From contig CBFHYX010000006.1 in assembly GCA_965660145.1 (NCBI GenBank), positions 1-64,000 on the forward strand: a stretch of 64,000 bases of DNA, given 5' to 3'. Source of the stretch: JABURQ01 sp029243145 (GTDB lineage: Bacteria > Planctomycetota > Planctomycetia > Planctomycetales > Planctomycetaceae). The position numbers and the translations under genes were made by a program. Of the stretch, positions 16,239 through 25,032 are shown in pieces (the stretch's first letter is position 1; the number at the start of each line of letters is the position of its first letter). Below the pieces are notes generated by a model that worked only from the letters and a program-made list of their open reading frames with translations, had not been told where the DNA came from and ran no database searches.

Positions 16239-17117
16239 TTACTCGATGATTTTGTTGATCGCGTATTCGACGATGCCGCGAGCACCGGCGGCTTTCAACT
16301 TCGGCACAATCGTGCGTACGACAGCTTCGTCGAGAATCGTATTCACATCGACCCAATCAGGATCAGACAATGAAGAGACTGTCGGAGTCTGCAACGCGGG
16401 AAGAATGCTGAGAATTTCTTCCAGGTCGGCACGGCGGATGTTCATCATCATGCCGACCTTTCCTTCCGCGGCGAGACATGCATCGAGCATCAACGCGATG
16501 TTTTCGAGCTTCTGGCGTTTCCAATCGTTTTCCCAAGCACCTTTGTTGGCAATAAAGCGGGTGGTACTTTGGAGGATTTCGTGGACGATGCGCAGATTGT
16601 TGGCACGTAACGAGTTGCCGGTCTCGGTCACTTCAACGATAGCATCGGCCAGTTCGGGGGGTTTGACTTCGGTCGCTCCCCAAGAGAATTCGACTTTCGC
16701 CGTCACGCCGTTCTCTTCGAGAAAGCGTTTCGTCAAGCCGACTGCTTCGGTGGCGATCCGTTTGCCTTCCAAGTCTTTGACATCCTGCACGGGAGAATCA
16801 TTGGGAACACAAAGCACCCAACGGACCGGACGGCGCGAGACCTTCGAGAACATCAGTTCGCTGATCTCGTGGACGTCGGCTCCGGTTTCGAGAATCCAGT
16901 CGTGACCGGTGAAGCCCGCGTCGAGGATTCCTTCATCCACATAACGTGCCATCTCCTGAGCCCGAATGAGCAGGCATTCAATTTCGTCGTCATCAATGCC
17001 GGGGAAGTAGGAGCGGGAGGAAAACTTCAGGTTGTAGCCTGCTTTTTTCATCAGTTCGGCGGTTGCTTCCTGGAGGGAGCCGGCAGGAATTCCGAGTTTC
17101 AAGACATTGTCGGACAT
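16239..17117 (-). CDS. hisG: ATP phosphoribosyltransferase, long form
   Basis: Catalyses the first step of histidine synthesis, joining ATP and PRPP. Start MSDNVLKLGIPAGSLQ at 17117; an in-frame extension to 17156 lacks family similarity. The 292-residue length fits the long form (HisG-L). Catalytic features include GHDWI (about 65), a central region, and the PRPP loop area. The C-terminal 75 residues (DLEEILSILPALQTPTVSSL onward) form the ACT-like regulatory domain that binds histidine, so feedback inhibition is expected. It lies 118 bp downstream of hisI on the same strand, with two hairpin repeats between them. Confidence 0.93.
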   Translation of the reverse strand: MSDNVLKLGIPAGSLQEATAELMKKAGYNLKFSSRSYFPGIDDDEIECLLIRAQEMARYVDEGILDAGFTGHDWILETGADVHEISELMFSKVSRRPVRWVLCVPNDSPVQDVKDLEGKRIATEAVGLTKRFLEENGVTAKVEFSWGATEVKPPELADAIVEVTETGNSLRANNLRIVHEILQSTTRFIANKGAWENDWKRQKLENIALMLDACLAAEGKVGMMMNIRRADLEEILSILPALQTPTVSSLSDPDWVDVNTILDEAVVRTIVPKLKAAGARGIVEYAINKIIE

Positions 17118-17155
17118 GGTCGTTGACCTGTGATTCGAATTGAAGGTGAATTGCA

Positions 17156-17227
17156 CTGCTGGTTAAGCCAGCAGCGGCACCCGTTGGGGGTATGTGTTCG
17201 AGGTTTGTTCTGGCCGGTGGAACCGGC
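17156..17227. repeat. Two hairpins between hisI and hisG
   Basis: Hairpin one: CTGCTGG, loop TTAAG, CCAGCAG (17156-17174). Hairpin two: GCCGGT, loop GGA, ACCGGC (17213-17227), preceded by TTCTG. The second with its flanks recurs in reverse at 54678-54700, so these are repeats rather than a private attenuator. Confidence 0.65.
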
Positions 17228-17235
17228 ACTACGTG

Positions 17236-17616
17236 CTATTTCTTATAAACTTCTTTGGGATCAAAGACTCGTTCGCCGACTTCGGATGTCTCTCCGGTGG
17301 CGGGATCAATTTTTGTGAAAAAGCAGCTTCGATAACCGGTATGGCAGGCGGCTCCACCAATTTGATTCACTTTGACAAGAATGGTATCGGCGTCGCAATC
17401 GTAGTAAATGGATTTCAGTTCCTGGACGTTCCCGCTCTCTTCCCCTTTTCGCCACAACTTCTGTCGAGAACGGCTGAAATAGCAGACGCGGCCCGTTTGC
17501 AGAGTCTCTTCGTAAGACTCTTTATTCATGTACGCCATCATCAGGATGTCGCCGGTTTCTTCATCCTGAGCAATGGCGGGGATCAGTTCGATTTTTTCAA
17601 AGTTGGGTCCACTCAC
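17236..17616 (-). CDS. hisI: Phosphoribosyl-AMP cyclohydrolase
   Basis: Opens the purine ring of phosphoribosyl-AMP, the third step of histidine synthesis. It is a 126-residue single-domain enzyme without the HisE pyrophosphohydrolase domain found in HisIE fusions. Family motifs are MMAYMNKESYEETLQTG, YFSRSRQKLWRKGEESGN, the metal-binding DCDADTILV, and the zinc cysteines in CHTGYRSCF. It is followed by hisG on the same strand and faces cysC, which is divergent. No other his gene is in the window. Confidence 0.95.
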   Translation of the reverse strand: MSGPNFEKIELIPAIAQDEETGDILMMAYMNKESYEETLQTGRVCYFSRSRQKLWRKGEESGNVQELKSIYYDCDADTILVKVNQIGGAACHTGYRSCFFTKIDPATGETSEVGERVFDPKEVYKK

Positions 17617-17808
17617 GGCAACTCTTTCCCTCGGTGCAAGAAAATCTTCGTTTGGGACTCAGAATACCAGTCTTCCGACCATCTGACCAGTTCGAAGGGA
17701 TACGGGGTTTCCTTGACCGGTTGGCTTTTCAACGGCGTGTCGATCTACTACGATCCGATGAATCGCACGATCCCCATAACCCTTACAAAACAATCGAAGG
17801 ATGACGAG

Positions 17809-18420
17809 ATGACTGAACAAAAAGCAACCAATGTGACCTGGCACGAGCATGCCGTCAGTACGGAAGATCGCTGTCAGCTCAACGGACACAAAGGGGCCGT
17901 GCTGTGGTTCACTGGTCTCTCGGGCAGTGGAAAGAGCACCGTTGCCAACGTCGTTGATCACTTGCTACACAAAGCTGGCAAGCACAGTTTTGTGCTCGAT
18001 GGCGATAATATCCGCATGGGACTCAACAAGAACCTGGGTTTCTCTCCCGATGATCGTACGGAAAACATCCGCCGCATCGGAGAAGTCGCCAAGTTGTTCG
18101 CCAGTGCCGGAGCGATCACAACGACCGCGTTCATTTCTCCTTACCGTGATGACCGCGACAAAGTCCGCGAGATTCTTGATGACGGACAGTTCGTCGAAAT
18201 CTACGTCAACGCCTCTTTGGAAACTTGCGAAGCTCGCGATCCCAAAGGTTTGTACAAGAAAGCTCGTGCCGGAGAGATCAAAGGTTTCACCGGGATCGAT
18301 GCTCCTTACGAAGAACCTGAAAACGCTGAACTCGTTCTCGATTCCGACAGCAAAGATGTCGAGACCTTGGCACAAGAAGTTCTCGATTATCTGGAAGCCA
18401 ACGGCTTCTTCTCGATGTAA
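17809..18420 (+). CDS. cysC: Adenylylsulfate (APS) kinase
   Basis: Phosphorylates APS to PAPS. Start MTEQKATNVTW at 17809, with AAGG 8 nt upstream; a longer open frame reaching back to 17194 runs antisense to hisI and is not the real start. At 203 residues it is the free-standing form. Walker A loop GLSGSGKS (about residue 39), DGDNIRMGLNKNLGFS, the ENIRRIGEVAKLF block and the ISPYRDDRD segment are all present. No cysN, cysD or sulfotransferase gene is adjacent. A terminator follows at 18459. Confidence 0.94.
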   Translation: MTEQKATNVTWHEHAVSTEDRCQLNGHKGAVLWFTGLSGSGKSTVANVVDHLLHKAGKHSFVLDGDNIRMGLNKNLGFSPDDRTENIRRIGEVAKLFASAGAITTTAFISPYRDDRDKVREILDDGQFVEIYVNASLETCEARDPKGLYKKARAGEIKGFTGIDAPYEEPENAELVLDSDSKDVETLAQEVLDYLEANGFFSM

Positions 18421-18458
18421 GCATTGCAGACACCCTGAGATTGACTTCATTGAAGTTC

Positions 18459-18494
18459 CACCCGCTGTGGCCATTGGCTCCGGCGGGTGTTTTT
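18459..18494 (+). terminator. Rho-independent terminator of cysC
   Basis: CACCCGC (18459-18465) pairs with GCGGGTG (18483-18489) and is followed by five T. Confidence 0.75.
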
Positions 18495-18500
18495 GTGGGT

Positions 18501-18640
18501 CAGGTAGAAATTAGAAACTGGAAATTTGTAACTAGTTTCTGTTTGGATGACTACCTCAAGACAGATGATCGGAATTTGATTAAACTGCAGAAGCTCTTTG
18601 CCCAATTGCTAATTTCAAGTTTCTAATTTCAAGTTGCTTC
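18501..18640. repeat. AACTAG/AATTAG repeat tracts between cysC and the LOG gene
   Basis: Two tracts, 18501-18540 (GAAATTAGAAACTGGAAATT type) and about 18600-18640 (the same units in reverse: GCTAATTTCAAGTTTC). They are similar to 13618-13680. The second lies immediately before the next start codon. Confidence 0.5.
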
Positions 18641-18644
18641 TCGC

Positions 18645-19238
18645 ATGAAACGTATCTGTATTTATTGTGGTTCTAAGTCTGGCGATCATCCCGCTTATCG
18701 GGAAGCGGTGGAAGAACTGGGCCGACAGATTGTCGAACGCAACATGGAACTTGTGTTTGGCGCAGGTTCGATTGGCCTCATGGGTATTGTGGCCGACACG
18801 GTTCTCAATGCTGGCGGGACATTGATCGCGGGCGGAACTGTCATCGGCGTGATACCGAAGTTTTTATCGGGTCGCGAAGTGATGCATCAATCGATGTCGG
18901 AAACGCACATTGTGGAATCGATGCACGAACGCAAGGCGTTGATGGAAGAGATGTCCGATGTGTTCGTGGCGATGCCGGGAGGTTTGGGGACGTTTGAAGA
19001 ACTCTTTGAGATTCTCACTTGGTCTCAACTCGGATTACATCGTAAGAACGTGGGTATTCTGAATGTCCGCGGTTATTTTGATCCGCTCTTACAACAGATC
19101 GATCACGCAATTGCTGAGGGCTTTGTGAAGGACGACAACCGTGATTTGTTTGTCGTCTCAGACGATCCGAAAGAGTTGCTTGATTTACTTGAGCAGCACG
19201 AATTGCCAGAAGTCAAACAGTGGAAGAGTGATGATTAG
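18645..19238 (+). CDS. LOG family protein (cytokinin-riboside monophosphate phosphoribohydrolase type)
   Basis: A 197-residue Rossmann-like protein of the LOG (often mislabelled lysine decarboxylase) family, which hydrolyses nucleoside 5'-monophosphates to base and ribose phosphate. The start MKRICIYCGSKSGD matches the family N-terminus. The hallmark PGGLGTFEELFE is near residue 110, with MHERKALMEEM just before it. It is convergent with acpS, and the two stops overlap by 4 bp (19235-19238). The substrate in this organism is not known. Confidence 0.9.
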   Translation: MKRICIYCGSKSGDHPAYREAVEELGRQIVERNMELVFGAGSIGLMGIVADTVLNAGGTLIAGGTVIGVIPKFLSGREVMHQSMSETHIVESMHERKALMEEMSDVFVAMPGGLGTFEELFEILTWSQLGLHRKNVGILNVRGYFDPLLQQIDHAIAEGFVKDDNRDLFVVSDDPKELLDLLEQHELPEVKQWKSDD

Positions 19239-19618
19239 CTGCCCGGTAACGCGATGGCAGTTGCGGTCGCATAGTTTCGGCAGTGAGAGATCGTCACGAT
19301 CACTTCATTGATGCCTCGCTTATTGGCGAACTCTCCCGTCCCGCCGTGGAGTACCATTTTGGGAGCGCCACTTTTTTGAGAGACGACTTCGATTTCGGTC
19401 CAGCGAATCCCACGAATGAAGCCGGTCCCGAGACATTTCATGACGGCTTCTTTGGCTGCCCAACGACCGGCAAAATGCTGTGAGGAATTTTTGCGATCCT
19501 GGCAGTATTGAATTTCCTCTTCGGTATAGACGCGCTGCAAGAAATGTTCGCCGTGCCGTTCGATCATCTCTCCCACACGAACAATTTCGACAATATCGGT
19601 TCCGAGTCCCAGAATCAT
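19235..19618 (-). CDS. acpS: Holo-[acyl-carrier-protein] synthase
   Basis: Transfers phosphopantetheine from CoA to acyl carrier protein. Start MILGLGTDIVEI at 19618; the frame extends upstream but without similarity. It is 127 residues, normal for AcpS. GTDIVEI holds the Mg-binding Asp (about residue 7), and RWAAKEAVMKCLGTG (about 52-66) holds the catalytic Glu and Lys. Its start overlaps the stop of the upstream membrane protein gene by 4 bp (ATGA), so translation is probably coupled. Confidence 0.95.
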   Translation of the reverse strand: MILGLGTDIVEIVRVGEMIERHGEHFLQRVYTEEEIQYCQDRKNSSQHFAGRWAAKEAVMKCLGTGFIRGIRWTEIEVVSQKSGAPKMVLHGGTGEFANKRGINEVIVTISHCRNYATATAIALPGS

Positions 19619-20253
19619 GCTGACGGCTCCTCGTTGAACATATCGCCTTTTCCGTGATACGCGGTAAGACACAGAAACAATGCTGCGACTCCTGACAGAA
19701 ATTGTTCGCTAAGGAAAATTAGTTCGGGGACGGGAGGTGCCCAGACATTATTACGTCCCAACTGTTTGGAGAATCCTTCCAAACGGTATGACAGGTAGCT
19801 GGTGAACGATGTTCTTTCTTGAAAGGACAGCATCATGTTTTTTCGCTCTTGCTGGATCGCTTCTGGGTCTACCGCATTCTCAGCCATCTTTGTGATTTGC
19901 CTTATGAATGCAATGCGTTCTGTTTTGAGATCGTCTTGCCAATTTTTCCAAGCCAAGAATGTCGAGCCCAAAGTCACACCGATGGCGAATAGCGTGATCC
20001 AGCCGACCATCCAGCTTTGCATTTCATGATTTAGGTGAAACTTGATAAGCAGCCAAATGGCTCCCGTTGCCGTGAACCCGCCCATTGCTAATGGGGCAAG
20101 AAACAAAAGGCGAACACGAGGCGTTGCCGAACCACTCAAAACAGCCAATGCAACGGCACCCGCCAATGTTGACACCAACCACTTGGGAACACTCCACGAT
20201 GCACCGGGAGATGATTCGTCTTGAGTTTTAGATTGGCTATCGGCGTCGTTCAT
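19615..20253 (-). CDS. Small membrane protein, unrecognised family
   Basis: A 212-residue protein, not recognised. It has a hydrophilic N-terminus (about 22 residues), then about four hydrophobic segments (near 25-45, 50-72, 82-102, and 180-197). A charged stretch of about 60 residues (WKNWQDDLKTERIAFIRQIT onward) between the third and fourth probably lies in the cytoplasm. It is placed between trpS (10 bp upstream) and acpS (4-bp overlap), so it is part of a three-gene operon. Confidence 0.75.
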   Translation of the reverse strand: MNDADSQSKTQDESSPGASWSVPKWLVSTLAGAVALAVLSGSATPRVRLLFLAPLAMGGFTATGAIWLLIKFHLNHEMQSWMVGWITLFAIGVTLGSTFLAWKNWQDDLKTERIAFIRQITKMAENAVDPEAIQQERKNMMLSFQERTSFTSYLSYRLEGFSKQLGRNNVWAPPVPELIFLSEQFLSGVAALFLCLTAYHGKGDMFNEEPSA

Positions 20254-20263
20254 ATCAGCCTTT

Positions 20264-21232
20264 CTACTTTAACCCGCAGGCGGTGCGGACACGATCGAGG
20301 ACTTCAAACCCTTTCGTGCGCGCTTGCTTGGCTCCCGCTCGCAAAATGTCTTCGACCGTGTCGGGGTCGTTAACAAACTGCTCCCGTCGTTCAGTCGCTT
20401 CTGCAAAGTGGGCGGTCGCCGCTTCGAGGAGAGTCTTTTTGGCGTCGCCGTACCCCATTCCTCCCGCACGATAACGATCTGCCAACTCGGTTTGTTGTTC
20501 GTCATCTGCGAAGAGTTGATACAGTTGAAAGACCGGGCAAGTCTCGGGGACTTTGGGATCCTCGACCGTTTTGGAATCGGTCTTGATTGACATGATTTTC
20601 TTTTTGAGTTTCTTCGGAGTCTCTTCGAAGACCAGAATCGTGTTATCGTAACTCTTCGACATCTTCTCGCCATCGGTTCCGGGAACTTTGGCCGAGCCAT
20701 CGAGAACGCGACCCTCCGGCAATGTGAGGCATTCTTCGCCGTAGATGTGATTGAACCGTTGTGCGAGATCGCGGGTGACTTCGATATGCTGAATCTGATC
20801 CTGTCCCACGGGGACAATGTCCGAATCGTATAAGAGAATGTCGGCGGCCATCAGCACCGGATAAGTAAATAACCCGGCGTCGGCGGCGATGCCTTTCTCT
20901 TTTTTGTCTTTATAGGCATGACATTTTTCGAGCAGGTGCATCTGAGTGATCGTCATCAGCAACCAGGTGAGTTCGGTGACTTCAGGGACATCGGACTGAC
21001 GAAATAATGCGGCTTTCTCAGGATCGAGGCCAAGAGCGAGCAGGTCAATTGCCGCATCTTGCGTATAGCCTTTCAGCGCAGCGGGATCACGGACCGTCGT
21101 GAGCGCATGGTAATCGGCAATGAAGTAAAACGATTGCTCGTTCCCTTGCAGGGCAATGTATTGGGAAATCGCACCAAAGTAATTGCCCCAATGAAACCGG
21201 CCGGTCGGTTGAATCCCGGATAAAACACGCAT
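20264..21232 (-). CDS. trpS: Tryptophanyl-tRNA synthetase
   Basis: Class I synthetase charging tRNA-Trp, 322 residues as in most bacteria. MRVLSGIQPTGRFHWGNYFGA contains the HIGH-type signature (HWGN, about 14-17). The KMSKS signature occurs exactly as KMSKSYDN near residue 192. VGQDQIQHIEVTRDLA is the conserved central block. It is the first gene of a minus-strand run with the membrane protein and acpS. Confidence 0.96.
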   Translation of the reverse strand: MRVLSGIQPTGRFHWGNYFGAISQYIALQGNEQSFYFIADYHALTTVRDPAALKGYTQDAAIDLLALGLDPEKAALFRQSDVPEVTELTWLLMTITQMHLLEKCHAYKDKKEKGIAADAGLFTYPVLMAADILLYDSDIVPVGQDQIQHIEVTRDLAQRFNHIYGEECLTLPEGRVLDGSAKVPGTDGEKMSKSYDNTILVFEETPKKLKKKIMSIKTDSKTVEDPKVPETCPVFQLYQLFADDEQQTELADRYRAGGMGYGDAKKTLLEAATAHFAEATERREQFVNDPDTVEDILRAGAKQARTKGFEVLDRVRTACGLK

Positions 21233-21455
21233 TGTCGTCTCGAACTTTAGGAATTAAGAAAGATGATGTCTGGTTGTTTGACTTGCAAGCATTCTCGCAA
21301 ATGAAAGTGGCTGAGCAAGTCTGACTGGCATCGTTCAGTGATTCTCGTCAGAAAAGCTGACCGAAACCATAAAAACCGCGGCTGTTCCTTGTCTGAATGG
21401 CATTGGAAGGCCACGATAGTCACTGTCCGCTTATATTATTTCAGGAGAAACTTCC

Positions 21456-21836
21456 GTGGAACTGTCTGTTGATTCCATCCGTATATTTGTTGCCGACCTC
21501 GAACGAGCCATCCCTTTTTATGCGGAAACACTGGGGTTGCCGCTCCTCGATTCTGACATCGAAACGGGCTACGCGGTTCTCGATGCGGGAGGAATCACCA
21601 TCATTCTCGAACTGGATGACGAAGAAGAGAGCGACGACGCGGAGACGATGGTTGGTGTCTTTACCGGCGTTTCGTTTGCGGTGAACGACATCTACGGAGC
21701 CCACAAGGAAATGGTTGAGAAGGGAGTCCACTTCGATGAGCCGCCTGCGTCTCAACCTTGGGGCGGTGTCTTGGGACACTTTTCCGATCCCGACCGCAAT
21801 GTGCTGACGTTGGTGCAATACCCAGAGAATGAATGA
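21456..21836 (+). CDS. VOC family (glyoxalase-like) protein
   Basis: A 126-residue single-module VOC protein. The start is GTG at 21456, with AGGAG 8 nt upstream. The sequence shows the paired beta-alpha-beta pattern: SIRIFVADLERAIPFYAETLGLPL, a loop with a DDEEESDDAE acidic run, then SFAVNDIYGAHKEM and HFSDPDRNVLTLVQY. Metal ligands cannot be set with confidence. It is divergent from trpS. An intact paralogue-type gene, in contrast to the broken VOC gene at 49114. Confidence 0.88.
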   Translation: MELSVDSIRIFVADLERAIPFYAETLGLPLLDSDIETGYAVLDAGGITIILELDDEEESDDAETMVGVFTGVSFAVNDIYGAHKEMVEKGVHFDEPPASQPWGGVLGHFSDPDRNVLTLVQYPENE

Positions 21837-21904
21837 TGGTGCGTCGTGGGCGATGAATCGTTCTTTGCGTCAATCTTTCTGAATCCTGCCTCCTGGCTCC
21901 CGTT

Positions 21905-21945
21905 TCCTAGTTTCTAGTTGCCAATTGCTAACTTCTAATCCGTTT
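21905..21945 (-). repeat. AACTAG/AATTAG repeat tract
   Basis: On the minus strand it reads GATTAGAAGTTAG, CAATTGGCAACTAG and AAACTAGG. It lies between the stops of the VOC gene and the convergent aminotransferase. Confidence 0.5.
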
Positions 21946-23034
21946 TAACACTTCAACCCCTTGTTGCAGCGTTTCATCAGTCGCGGCATACGAAATTCGA
22001 AAATGCGTGTCTTTGTTGCTGAAGACGTTGCTGGGGATGATCAGCAGGTTGTGTTCGATGGCTTTGGTGACGAACTCGGTTCCCGTTCCCCACGGAGCTT
22101 TGATGAACATGTAAAAGGCACCATTGGCTCCGTGGATTTCGAAGTCGTCCGATAATTCTTGCTGCATGAAGTCCCGTTTTTGTTTGTATTCAGCCACTCG
22201 CGATGAGATGTCGTAATCCCAGGCAGCCAGACCCGCCCATTGCACGGGATGCGGAGCACAGACAAACGTGTATTGCTGTAACTTGATCATTTCTTGAATA
22301 ACATGTTGCGGTCCGTGAACCCAACCGAGGCGCCAACCGGTCATCGAATGTGACTTACTGAAACCATCAATCACAATGGTTTGATCGTTCCATTTGGCCG
22401 GTGAAACAAAGTTGTGGTCGTAGCAAAACGAACGGTAGATCTCGTCGCTGATCAATGCGATGTCTTTCTCGGCAGCCAGCTTGGCGAGTGCTTCCACTTC
22501 TACCGCCGCAGGGACAGCACCTGTGGGGTTGGCAGGACTGTTAAACAAGATGAGTTTGGTTTTGTCGGTGATCGCATCGGCGACTTTCTGGACATCAATG
22601 CGAAAGTCTGGATAAGTGTCGATGAAGACGGGGATGCCGCCCGCCATGGCGACAAGATGTTTATACATCACAAAGTACGGATCGAAGATGATCACCTCAT
22701 CGCCGGGATTGACCAGCACGTTGAGTGCTAGCATGAGCGAGCCGCTCGTCCCCGAAGAAACAAAAGACTGACGGTCGGAGTGTCCATACTCGACATCAAT
22801 CGACGCTTGAATCTTTTCTCGGAGTGGCGCGATGCCTTGCGTTTGCGAGTAGGCGTTCTTGCCATCATCGACGGCCTGCTTCATGGCGTCTTTGATTTCA
22901 TCGGGTGTATCAAAGTGTGGTTGACCAATCGACAGATTGATCGGGTCGGTCATATTGGCGGCGAGATCGAACACTTTGCGAATGCCGGAAGCGTCGATGT
23001 TGTGCAGTCGGTCGGAGATCCAGCGTTCGGACAT
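21928..23034 (-). CDS. Class I PLP-dependent aminotransferase
   Basis: A 368-residue fold-type I aminotransferase of the AspC/AlaT-like group. INLSIGQPHFDTPDEI is the N-terminal block. NPANPTG-like SPANPTGAV carries the PLP-binding Asn, and SDEIYRSF holds the Asp-x2-Tyr pair. The PLP lysine is in DGFSKSHSMTGWRLGW (about residue 230), and a C-terminal FRISYA carries the substrate-binding Arg. The exact amino acid is not readable. It stands alone on the minus strand downstream of murJ. Confidence 0.92.
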   Translation of the reverse strand: MSERWISDRLHNIDASGIRKVFDLAANMTDPINLSIGQPHFDTPDEIKDAMKQAVDDGKNAYSQTQGIAPLREKIQASIDVEYGHSDRQSFVSSGTSGSLMLALNVLVNPGDEVIIFDPYFVMYKHLVAMAGGIPVFIDTYPDFRIDVQKVADAITDKTKLILFNSPANPTGAVPAAVEVEALAKLAAEKDIALISDEIYRSFCYDHNFVSPAKWNDQTIVIDGFSKSHSMTGWRLGWVHGPQHVIQEMIKLQQYTFVCAPHPVQWAGLAAWDYDISSRVAEYKQKRDFMQQELSDDFEIHGANGAFYMFIKAPWGTGTEFVTKAIEHNLLIIPSNVFSNKDTHFRISYAATDETLQQGVEVLKRIRS

Positions 23035-23187
23035 TTTGGATTTTCAATTTTGGATTTTGGATGGGAGATTAAATTATGACGCAAAACGAAAATGGATGGA
23101 AGGAAAAGAGGAGTCGGGATTCGGGAGTCAGGATGTAGGGAATTGTGACTTTGTGTCAAAAAAATCGTCGTTGGTGTCTGACGGATC

Positions 23188-24795
23188 CTACTTTTTCCGA
23201 CCGCTTAGCAAATCAAACGGTTCTTGGAGGCCGATGGCTTTCGCTGTGCCCAGATAGACAATAACAGCCGTAACAAGGCTCGCGAGGAGTCTCCAGAGGC
23301 TCGCGAGTTCAAGAATCTGCAGGACAGACCAGCAGGCTAGGGCCATCATTGAGGTCGCCAATAATGATTTCCAGAGTGCGGGGATCAAGACGCTCCAGCG
23401 AAGTTCGTTGAGTCGTGATTTCATCAAACGAATCGAAACGAGCACCTGAAACATGGAGGCCAACGATGTGGCCAGCGCAAGACCGGCTCCCCCGAGTGGC
23501 CAGATGAGTGTGAAGTTGAGTACCAGATTGGTGATGACTGTGGCGATGCCGATACGGAGTGGCGTGGAGTAATCACGCATTGCAAAGTACGCGCGGTTGA
23601 CGATGAGCAGACTGCAAAAAGCCCACACGCCCACACCATACGCCCTGATCATGTGGCTGGTTTGCAGGGTGTCGTCGGCATTGAATTCTCCACGTTGAAA
23701 CAGAACTTCAGCGAGTGGATGAGCGATGACGATCAAACCGACTCCTGCCGGGATACCGATCGCGAGAACCAGTTTCATGCCGTCGAGTAAATCGTCGGCG
23801 AGGAGACTGAATTGTCGCTGTTCCGCATGACGGGCGAAGCGGGGAAAGAGAACGGTCCCCAAGGCGACGCCGAACACGCCGATGGGAAACTGATAAAGAC
23901 GCTGGCCGAGATAAAGTGCCGATGCGGTTCCCGCATTCAAGGGACGCCAGTCGGAGGCGGCAAAACCTTCTTGTGCCGACATGCCCCAAGCAATCAGGCT
24001 ATCGGCGAGAACATTGAGTTGTGTGACGGAAAGCCCGAGCAGGATGGGGACCATTGTTCGTGCGATTTGCCGGACGGTTTCGCGATCTTCGGTGGTCGCG
24101 GCAATGAATCGAAACCCGTGCTTTCTCAATACTAGCAGCGGTAATAATAATTGGATCACACCTGCGACCAGAATCGCCCAACAGACGATCCTCATTTGTG
24201 TTTTCAGCGACCAGTCGGAACCTCCCGTTCCGACCAGTGCGAGAATCCAAACCAAATTCAAAACAACCGGTGAGAGGGCGGGCCACCCAAATCGCCCAAG
24301 TGCATGAAAGATGGCCGAGATTTGTGCTGCCAAACAAATTAGCAGCAGGTACGGCAGCATGATTGCGGTCAGTTCCAACAGGAAACTGACCGGGTGGTCG
24401 GACGGAAGTTGGGCACGTCCGGTGAGGAGCCCCGTTTCCCCCACCAAGACAATCATTGATAATGTACCGGCAAGCGTGACGAGGACGGCAGTCGAGAGTC
24501 GCCAGGCCGATTGATGGTCTTGATTTTCCAGTCTGCCGACGAGCGTGGGCAGGAAGGCGGTGGAGAGTGCCCCTTCGCCGAACAAGCGACGGGCTAAATT
24601 GGGGATACGAAAGGCAACCGTGAAGGCATCGAGCAGTGGACCGTTCCCGAAGCGACTTGCCATCAAAATATCACGGACGAGCCCCAGCACTCGGCTGCAC
24701 AATGTTAACAATGAGACGAGTCGTAATCCGGCAAAGCGATGCAGTGGCGCATCGCGCGGCTCAGGATTGGTGGATGTCTTTTCCTCCTGGACCAA
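23188..24795 (-). CDS. murJ: Lipid II flippase MurJ
   Basis: Flips lipid II across the inner membrane for peptidoglycan synthesis. The 535-residue protein has about 14 hydrophobic segments. It carries the MviN signature SRVLGLVRDILMASRFG...DAFTVAFRIPN.ARRLFGEGALSTAFLP near the N-terminus. The first in-frame start is TTG at 24795; no ATG lies before the signature. Its presence is of interest because planctomycetes were long thought to lack peptidoglycan, though most are now known to have it. Confidence 0.93.
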   Translation of the reverse strand: MVQEEKTSTNPEPRDAPLHRFAGLRLVSLLTLCSRVLGLVRDILMASRFGNGPLLDAFTVAFRIPNLARRLFGEGALSTAFLPTLVGRLENQDHQSAWRLSTAVLVTLAGTLSMIVLVGETGLLTGRAQLPSDHPVSFLLELTAIMLPYLLLICLAAQISAIFHALGRFGWPALSPVVLNLVWILALVGTGGSDWSLKTQMRIVCWAILVAGVIQLLLPLLVLRKHGFRFIAATTEDRETVRQIARTMVPILLGLSVTQLNVLADSLIAWGMSAQEGFAASDWRPLNAGTASALYLGQRLYQFPIGVFGVALGTVLFPRFARHAEQRQFSLLADDLLDGMKLVLAIGIPAGVGLIVIAHPLAEVLFQRGEFNADDTLQTSHMIRAYGVGVWAFCSLLIVNRAYFAMRDYSTPLRIGIATVITNLVLNFTLIWPLGGAGLALATSLASMFQVLVSIRLMKSRLNELRWSVLIPALWKSLLATSMMALACWSVLQILELASLWRLLASLVTAVIVYLGTAKAIGLQEPFDLLSGRKK

Positions 24796-25032
24796 AATGC
24801 TGACTTTCCATGACGAGAGATCAATTCAACTGCTCAAGAATAGACTGGTCAGGATGAGCCCACAAGCGATCATCGCGCGTTTACAGACTCTCGTTCTGCG
24901 TTCCTAAATTCAGAGAGAATTTCATATTGGTGACGATTTATCTAAAAAAATAGCGATCCATGGTTTAGACTTTGTAAGAAGAAAAGGGTTTTTTACAAAT
25001 CAACACTACATTGAGAACGGACGAATTGAGAA

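Noticed and set aside
17194..17808. N-terminal extension of cysC by 205 codons
   Set aside because: It is antisense to hisI and the upstream part resembles no kinase; a good ribosome site supports the ATG at 17809.
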